A stretch of 64,000 bases of DNA from assembly GCA_963920705.1 (NCBI GenBank), contig OY987228.1:15483187-15547186 (forward strand). The letters are read 5' to 3'. The notes below the pieces were generated by a model. That model did not search any database and was not told the origin of the DNA. It saw only the letters and a list, made by a program, of their open reading frames with translations. Of the stretch, positions 57,629 through 64,000 are shown one piece after another (position 1 is the first letter of the stretch; every line of letters begins with the position of its first letter). Source of the DNA: Odiellus spinosus (Eukaryota; Arthropoda; Arachnida; Opiliones; Phalangiidae). The position numbers and the translations under genes are program-made.

Positions 57629-59559
57629 ATAGTATGATTGGCCCGAATTTATATATCCTTTTGTTTAAACTTTAATCAACTTTAGATATTAATTTATACA
57701 CCAAAAAGGTGTCTAAACATAGTGAGAAATTTCTCGAATAATGATTCCGAAAATAATTCAAACGCTGTTTCATTTTTACCTCCAAGTTTCCCTTTAAAAT
57801 GTTAATCCGCAAAACATGAGTTTTAATTATATAAAATCCTACGTTAATAAACTTTATATATCGTGTTTAGTGTGATCAAGAACACATTAATGTTAAATGA
57901 TAAATTTCGGCGCTAGAAATCAAGCTTGTTCATTCTTGGAACCTGTTCCAACGTTCTCGGGTCTCGTCAATTTGTTCTTATTGTAATACACTTTCATTGA
58001 AAGAAGATAAAGTGTGAAATCGAGAAGCAGCTCTTGATGATGTTACAAAAATGAAAATCAATTTGCTCCAAGTTGTTGGTAAATTTACCGAAGGAAGTTT
58101 ATTTACAAACTTGTTGAGAAAACATTTTTGGTTCTCTTCAAGGGGAGCTTTTAAGCACTAGCTATCTCGCGTATCAAGGTTATGTCTTTATATATAAAAT
58201 TATTATATCAAAACCAATATTTTATGACCAAAAATTAAACGTAATTACTATACACGCGATTGAATTACAATCTACTGCAATCTACTTAGGTTTTGTATAT
58301 TTTTTCTTTCGGTTCCATTTATATACTTTAAAATCTTAAGAGAATTCTATATATAACCCTGTTATTTAATTAACCAGGCTCTTTAATTAAATTAATTAAC
58401 TGCTTTTAAATAGCTGTGGTGAGGTCAAACAGGAAAATGCAGAAAATGAATAATTTAGATATTGATTTTGAAGGAAATCTTGATTGATAAACCACCGTGC
58501 TTGCTGGTTAGTTAGTGCCATCTTAAATGGGTTGTGGTTAACTTAAATAGGGCTTATAAATTGATTTTGTATTTCAATGGGCAAAAATTTCATTATTTAA
58601 TACTTGGGTACTTTATACATTTTTTGGCCTCGGGTCCGCGATTTTACATTTCAAGAACTTGCCCTTCCATATTGATTTTTCAATACTTACGTCTTTGGAT
58701 TTGGTTGAATAATTTAACGGGGGGAAAAAACTAGACTTTTTCGCTTATTTAAACATGCATGTACCGTCTCTGAATTGTGGAAAAATATCGAAGAAGATTC
58801 AGGTTTTGGCATTCAAATAAAAAATAACCTCAGACTAATTAAAATACTCCACACCATTGGCTTCATAAAATATCCACGACACGCACTGTTGTACGCACGA
58901 TTGTGCGCGATTTAAAGAGTATGCCGCAGCACGTGTCGCGGAGATTTGATTAGTCGGAACAGACTAGTCGGAGTCACCCTACCCTTAATATAAGCTTTGA
59001 TTTATTTCAACCCCTTCCCTTGTACAAGAACAAGTCATACCCTTGATCAAGGCGTCTACACTCTTAGAGTTCATCTTTACGTGCAGTTCAAACTCTTAAG
59101 AAATCTGAATTCAGTTTAAGAGATTTGTACACCAGTTTTTCAACCTATTTTTCAACCACCCGTTTGGTTTGTTTTGGAATGCACTCATTTTGTGTCTGCC
59201 AACTTATTTTATCAACCTTAAACAATGGTCTTCTGCCTAAATTTTGGTTCGCAGCGCAAGCCCCTAACAGACGCTGCCAAGGTTGTTGTCTTTTTCACGC
59301 GACAAAACGTGGGACTGACAGAAAACCACGGTACAAGGCTTTCGGAGGGAGACAAAATGGGTACCGGTTGAGTTGATATGTCCGCTCCCATACAACGTAG
59401 CACGAAACAAAGTATTTAAGCGCTTCTCAGAAGAAGCCAAACGTATAGGAGATTTCTTGACGATGCTCGTAACTTTTATCGTCCTTTGGCTGACTGTCAT
59501 CGAGTTAGCGTTTGACACAGGGCAGAGTTAGGCCATTAACTCGGTAGATCCGTTGACTC

Positions 59560-60220
59560 AACTATAGCGTATCCATTTCAACGACGGGGTTTCGCGCACT
59601 TTATCAAAATCTAGACGGCGCCGTACGCGGGAGAAGACGACGACTCGGAGTTGGGTTGGCAGCTACGTTGGAATCGCTCGTACGCGGCTAGGCGCCAGGC
59701 TCGAAACGGGGCACCCCCGAAACCATTCGGCGACAATCTCGTATACGGAGATCCGAGGACCAACAAAATAAGTAGTAAATTAACGAGATAGCGCAACGAG
59801 GAACGTAGTTAACGTCTGGCAGTTCAGCTTTTATGGTAGCGATAATTTTGTTCCGAGAGGACCTGGTTAGTAATAAGCCCCGCGGGCGGAGAATTTAACT
59901 GGCACTGTCTCACGAAATATTTCGGCTATAACGTGTTCAAATATTCTTATCTCCCCCCACCCGCGTACCAAATCCGTGTTAATATCTAATTCGGGACATT
60001 CCTTTAGTCTGTTCGAGTTTGTTTATTAAACGTGCCATTCGATCGCGTCACGACTCAAAATTTAAGAGTGTCTCCTCTAATACGCGCGGAATGCCGACGG
60101 ACTCCGGAGGCCCCCCTATTGCTCTTGTTTTGGTTGACAAAATAAGTAACGAGGTCTCTCCGTGGTTGTTGCGCATCTCTTCATTATCCTCCCACTATTA
60201 GACTTTAAGCGAGGAGTTAA
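59560..60220. other. GC- and CpG-rich island
   Basis: About 650 bp markedly richer in CpG than the neighbourhood (for example cggcgccgtacgcggg, ccccgcgggcgg, atgccgacggactccgg). Short frames exist on both strands, but none shows a family, an ATG with context and splice support together. Possible enhancer or distal promoter. Confidence 0.4.
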
Positions 60221-60499
60221 TAGACGGCTGGTCAATTTAATTTAGTGGTATAACCTCATAATTTTCTAATTGAAATAATAAGATTCTGTTTATTTCGCTT
60301 CGTAACAATGTCGCTAATTAAGAAAACTAATTTCGGCTCTGAAACCATAGAAAATAAAGTGCAGTATTTAAATATAGTGCTGAAACTTGTAGATTGGAGC
60401 AAATTTTCTTATTTTCTGAACCACGCAAGCATTGAACCGATTTCGACTCGGGTCTTAGTGTAATTTGGTCAACAACTTGCCACGAAACACTTCGAAATT

Positions 60500-60645
60500 T
60501 TGTAGATTCGGGAAAGGTTCATTTCTTTAGAAATGTTAAAGGGATAAGTGACCACAATAAGCCACTAGACAGCTAGCTGTAAAAGTCGCTAATACAAAGG
60601 CTCTGCACCGTATATAGGTGAAAATAAACGTAATAGTTGTTCGGT
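60500..60645. repeat. Dispersed repeat, first of a pair
   Basis: Shares tttgtagattc, tctttagaaatgtt, agccactaga... aaaagtcgct, ctctgcaccgta and gaaaataa.cgta.t with 63836-63997, in the same order and orientation. Likely two copies of a small transposon or SINE-like unit. Confidence 0.6.
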
Positions 60646-61242
60646 TTAAACCAGCTGACAATCGAAAAAGTATAGGGTAAAGAATTCTAAATACAAGGTC
60701 GGAATAAATGTAAAAGCTTTATTGAAATCTTAATGGGGAAGGGTGAACTTCCTCCCTCATGGGTTTAAACGTTTATGCTCATTATTTCTCTATCTTAATT
60801 AAATGTGTCAAGTAGGTGTATAAAGCAACGTATATCGTTTAAAAACGTCACAATCGTTTACGTAACGTGTATATATAGTAAAGTTAATTCGCTTCTCGTC
60901 TAGAAGAGGTTAGTATTTAGAGTTCATTCTCGGGACAGTAGAGATTATTATTTACAAATAATTATTCTATTGTATTCGGCATCCTTCGATATTAATTGGA
61001 CTGGAATAGTCTCAATTAGAGTTGGTTAAAAATATTAATATCGCGTAGAAAACGTATAGAAAATATTCAATACTTTTGGTTTTTTTCATAGAAAATACCG
61101 TGATAGCGTTTTTAAACTTTGCAAGATTATGCCTATGATATGACCAAAGAGCTTTAAATTCGTCTGCAGTGATGACTATATTGAGTGATTACCCCGATAT
61201 ATTATGAAAAGTGATTTAAAATTATATATAGCAACTTTTTAT

Positions 61243-61463
61243 AAAGGGAGGATGAAGAGGAAAATTTTACTATTTTTATTAAGGCAAAAATGGAGCGTAT
61301 CTTCATTAGTCGAAGGTTCTCCTTTTAACTGAATGCCAAAATCGGAAGCTTTCATTTTTTTTACAATTCAGAAACTTTCTGTATGTTTACTGCACAAACA
61401 TGTCTTCTTTTTAGAAGCAGAATCAATTAAAAAAATCAGTTAATTTTTCCCTTCACCTCCTTT
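61243..61463. mobile_element. MITE, family C-like
   Basis: Left end aaagggaggatgaagag, right end cccttcacctccttt (inverted, with mismatches). 221 bp, non-coding. Confidence 0.45.
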
Positions 61464-62077
61464 AACGATTTAATGAATTTTAACGTCAACTGTCAATTAC
61501 GTACGTTAATTTTTTATAATTGATTACAGTAATTAAATAATTTTAAGATTACGTTTTAATTGAACATCAGCTTGGTATTTTAAAACTGATCTTGAAGAAC
61601 AAAACGTTTAGTGATTTTATGTGAGTGTTTTAGGTATGTATTATAATTGGAACACAATAGTAAGAACGCAGTTATAATCATTAATACAGGCGTAACCCAA
61701 ACCGGGTGATGCTATGACAATATCTAATATATCAAGAATATGATGCGCAAAATTTCATTATTAAGGTCCAAGGCAACTGAGAACCGTCTAACGAAGCGAC
61801 CGATCAAGGCTTGAGCTGAACGCTTTTCCACAGGCTATAGCTATGAAACTCCGCCCACGATCGTTCCCTTCGTTGGCGGCTAAGCTCTATTAATAGACGC
61901 TCATTCACAGTGTAACTTTCTATTATATCATTGGTAATATATTTTACGCGTAAATAAATAAACATACATAACGAGTATCTTCGTAATTATATCGTCAATT
62001 GTTTCTTCTTCTTGCCTTAAGATTATCATATTCTATTTCGGTTCAGATTGTTGTGAAATCTCAAAATCACAAACAAA

Positions 62078-62743
62078 ATGCATCATCGAACATTGATCGC
62101 TCTTTTAATCGTTTCAACTATGATATTTCTAGTTGTCGGTAAGTTTTAGTCGAAATTGTAATCAAAGAAAATGTATCATTATTCCGAAAATGATTTTTAT
62201 CGATTCAATAACGCAATTGTCACTGTTAGAAATTAGACCTAAATTCATCAGCGATAGACTTGAAAGCATCAAACTTTAGTTTTGAGTTCGTGACGTAATG
62301 GCATTGTCGTAAATTGCTCAAGATCAGTGCCGTGTAGATTTCTAGGGAAAGTGGGGAATATTTTAGGGGATAACCATAAATTTTCTTCTTCCTGTAATTG
62401 TCGTCCTCCCAATGAAAGTATTTTCGTTACTTTATTTTAATACGTAATCTCGCGTAATATATTTAAGGTGATCTTCCCAAGTTTTTTTTCGAAGGCGATG
62501 TAGTTCCCGCGAATCTTTACGTAGACGGTGTTGTTCCCGTAGAATTGGTGAGACTTAAATTTTAATTAAAATGCTTTTGAGTTTGTACAAAAATAAGAAT
62601 GTTTTTAACTCAAATTTGGTTTAAAGAGACAACTATGTCGCCACCATGGTGGTGAATGCATGCATTCGTGCACAGAAAGACTCAGACATGACACAATCGA
62701 TTGCCGGAAACTGGGACAATATTGCTGCGTATTGGTTAAATAA
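62078..62743 (+). CDS. Secreted six-cysteine peptide with beta-defensin spacing
   Basis: Three exons, 62078-62138, 62468-62547 and 62627-62743, give 258 nt, 85 residues plus stop. Junctions are consensus (GTCG|gtaagt, ttaag|GTGAT; GAATTG|gtgaga, ttaaag|AGACAA) and phases agree. Exon 1 is a signal peptide (hydrophobic ALLIVSTMIFLVV after MHHRTL). Exon 2 is an acidic propiece (net about -4). Exon 3 holds the mature part: cysteines at about 51, 58, 62, 73, 80 and 81, spacing C-X6-C-X3-C-X10-C-X6-C-C, with the G-X-C before the second cysteine typical of beta-defensins. The mature part is cationic (about +3, plus four His). Classical insect defensins have a different cysteine-stabilised alpha-beta pattern without a final CC. 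A polyadenylation signal AATAAA follows at 62868. Probable antimicrobial peptide; a venom-type or signalling role cannot be excluded. The family assignment rests on spacing, not on a database match. Confidence 0.75.
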
Positions 62744-62867
62744 TGGATTGCGAAACTATGCATACACGTGGGTTTATCAAGGTTTATAATTGTTTCACGT
62801 TATATATCAAAATTAAACGTTGTATCCCATAGTTCACAACTATTATTTCATGTACCCGAAAACATTC

Positions 62868-62873
62868 AATAAA
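62868..62873 (+). terminator. Polyadenylation signal AATAAA of the six-cysteine peptide gene
   Basis: Canonical hexamer 125 bases after the stop codon, consistent with a short 3' UTR for a compact peptide gene. Confidence 0.6.
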
Positions 62874-64000
62874 ACCAAATATAACAAACACCGTAAAATG
62901 TATTTTAAAAACGTTACTGGCGTATGTCAGAGGAATTATTACTCATTTGGCTTTCATACTTGTATGAACTCTAATGGCCTTTGCTAAAACACTTGTGGTT
63001 ATATTTGGATTTTATCGCTAACGTTTTTGTAATTTATTTTTTTTTCTTCATTTCAACAACCGCAATGCGTGACATATTAAACCCATGTTCATGCACTTAA
63101 AATTGGATATTCAAGGCGTGTAGCTTTAATCCGAATCTATTTTTCTTTTGATATAAACTTCTACATGCTCAGTTTTAAGAGAATAATGTAACACACTTTG
63201 AAATATAATTGAATTAATTGATTCAATTAACTTTTTTTTAATTCGAATATGGAAACTAGAAATTAGTTTAAAATCCAAAATCTATTTATCGTAGCCAGAT
63301 TGTGTTGATCTAATTGGTTTCTTCGATGTAAAATTAATTATTTTACTTTATTTTACACGGATTTATGGAAATATGTTCATTTTATTCCACGCCCTGAGAT
63401 TCTTTTGATAGGTATCAACTCCTTAATGGGGCTGGGACGAAGAAATATTGCGATAATTGTAACTTGCTCTAACGATAGTTTTCATTTTCACCTAAGACGG
63501 GAAGGTTGCGCTGATGTTTGCCAATCGCGTTATAGTATACTATTCCTTCTACATGTATTGCGTGGCCACAATTTTTCCACTCAAGCGAAATGTCAAGTTT
63601 GCCGACTTGGGAGAGGGCAGCGTCTGTTATACATTTTAATATTTAAAAAATTCAGTTATATTCACAAACAAGTTATGTCCACTTAAATAAACAGGCCCTG
63701 TCATCTTGGCGTATAGTGGAAGTAGGATATCGTAAATAAAATACAGCACACGTGTTATATAATCTTATTTTAAAAGCGTCCATCTTGCTTTTTATCTTCT
63801 TTTCAACGACTACCATCAATGGCGGCCATCTTTGCAAATTTGTAGATTCATGAAACATAAATTGTCTTTAGAAATGTTTAAGGAGATGTTTTTTACGGAA
63901 AAGCTCCATATAATTTTGTAGGTAGCCACTAGCTAGCACTAAAAGTCGCTATGACGAAGGCCCTGCACCGTAAAGGGATTGAAATAATCGTAGTGCTTCT
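62874..64000. other. AT-rich intergenic to window end
   Basis: A Cys-containing frame at 63405-63686 begins with TTG and lacks the six-cysteine pattern. 63836-63997 is the second copy of the dispersed repeat at 60500-60645. No gene recognised. Confidence 0.5.

Larger units (their letters stand above)
54843..62044. other. Gene-poor region with MITE remnants and a GC-rich island
   Basis: No coding region recognised. Contains a family D element (55449-55631), a hairpin (57500-57628), a GC-rich island (59560-60220), a dispersed repeat (60500-60645) and a family C-like element (61243-61463). The hydrophobic minus frame at 59611-59796 starts with TTG and has an in-frame stop upstream, so it is not accepted. 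Confidence 0.45.

Noticed and set aside
59611..59796. Minus-strand frame with a signal-peptide-like N-terminus, considered as the missing CRF-BP first exon
   Set aside because: The start is TTG, an in-frame stop lies just upstream without ATG, and no phase-0 donor was found after the hydrophobic part.
63405..63686. Possible second copy of the six-cysteine peptide exon
   Set aside because: It has a GC-X3-C motif and a later CRLG stretch, but spacing is wrong, the terminal CC is missing, and the frame starts at TTG without matching splice sites.
1..64000. tRNA or rRNA genes
   Set aside because: I looked for tRNA T-loop motifs (ggttcgaatcc and variants) with matching A-box sequence and saw none; a covariance-model scan would be decisive.

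Overview
The window is AT-rich, intron-containing animal DNA and almost certainly comes from an insect. Two ABCH-type ABC transporters, an ionotropic-receptor-like gene, the gene structures and runs of TTAGGTTAGG/TTGGG-type sequence all point that way. I cannot fix the order from sequence alone. Exon boundaries were built by hand from GT-AG sites and reading phase; for every multi-exon gene called complete, the exon lengths sum to an open frame.

Layout. 1-1.2 kb: 3' end of an ionotropic-receptor-like gene (+). 2.2-13.4 kb: two tandem, head-to-tail ABCH half-transporter genes (-), 12 coding exons each and 739 codons each. 13.4-18.3 kb: a repeat nest in which a short MITE has been split by a LINE fragment; the LINE remnant carries a 30-bp minisatellite and a further inverted-repeat element. 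18.8-19.2 kb: glutaredoxin (+). 20.2-23.0 kb: AARSD1-type alanyl-tRNA editing protein (-, 11 exons), divergent from chondroitin sulfate synthase (+, 23.9-27.1 kb). 28.2-28.7 kb: an unrecognised 109-aa gene (-), divergent from Rpn2/PSMD1 of the 26S proteasome (+, 29.4-32.7 kb). 35.2-41.7 kb: corticotropin-releasing-factor-binding protein (-), missing its first exon. 41.7-62.0 kb: gene-poor, with a 172-bp satellite, foldback elements, two GC-rich islands and possible non-coding first exons. 62.1-62.7 kb: a complete three-exon gene for a small secreted six-cysteine peptide.

The most interesting item is that last gene. After a signal peptide and an acidic propiece, its final exon encodes C-X6-C-X3-C-X10-C-X6-C-C, the spacing of beta-defensins rather than of classical insect defensins. 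Second is a foldback transposon family (three copies, each with a different 7-bp target duplication) in which the two arms of each copy agree with each other at positions where copies differ.

The genes do not form one pathway: most are housekeeping or secretory genes (proteasome, tRNA quality control, redox, glycosaminoglycan synthesis) next to accessory genes for transport, chemosensation, neuropeptide binding and probable host defence.
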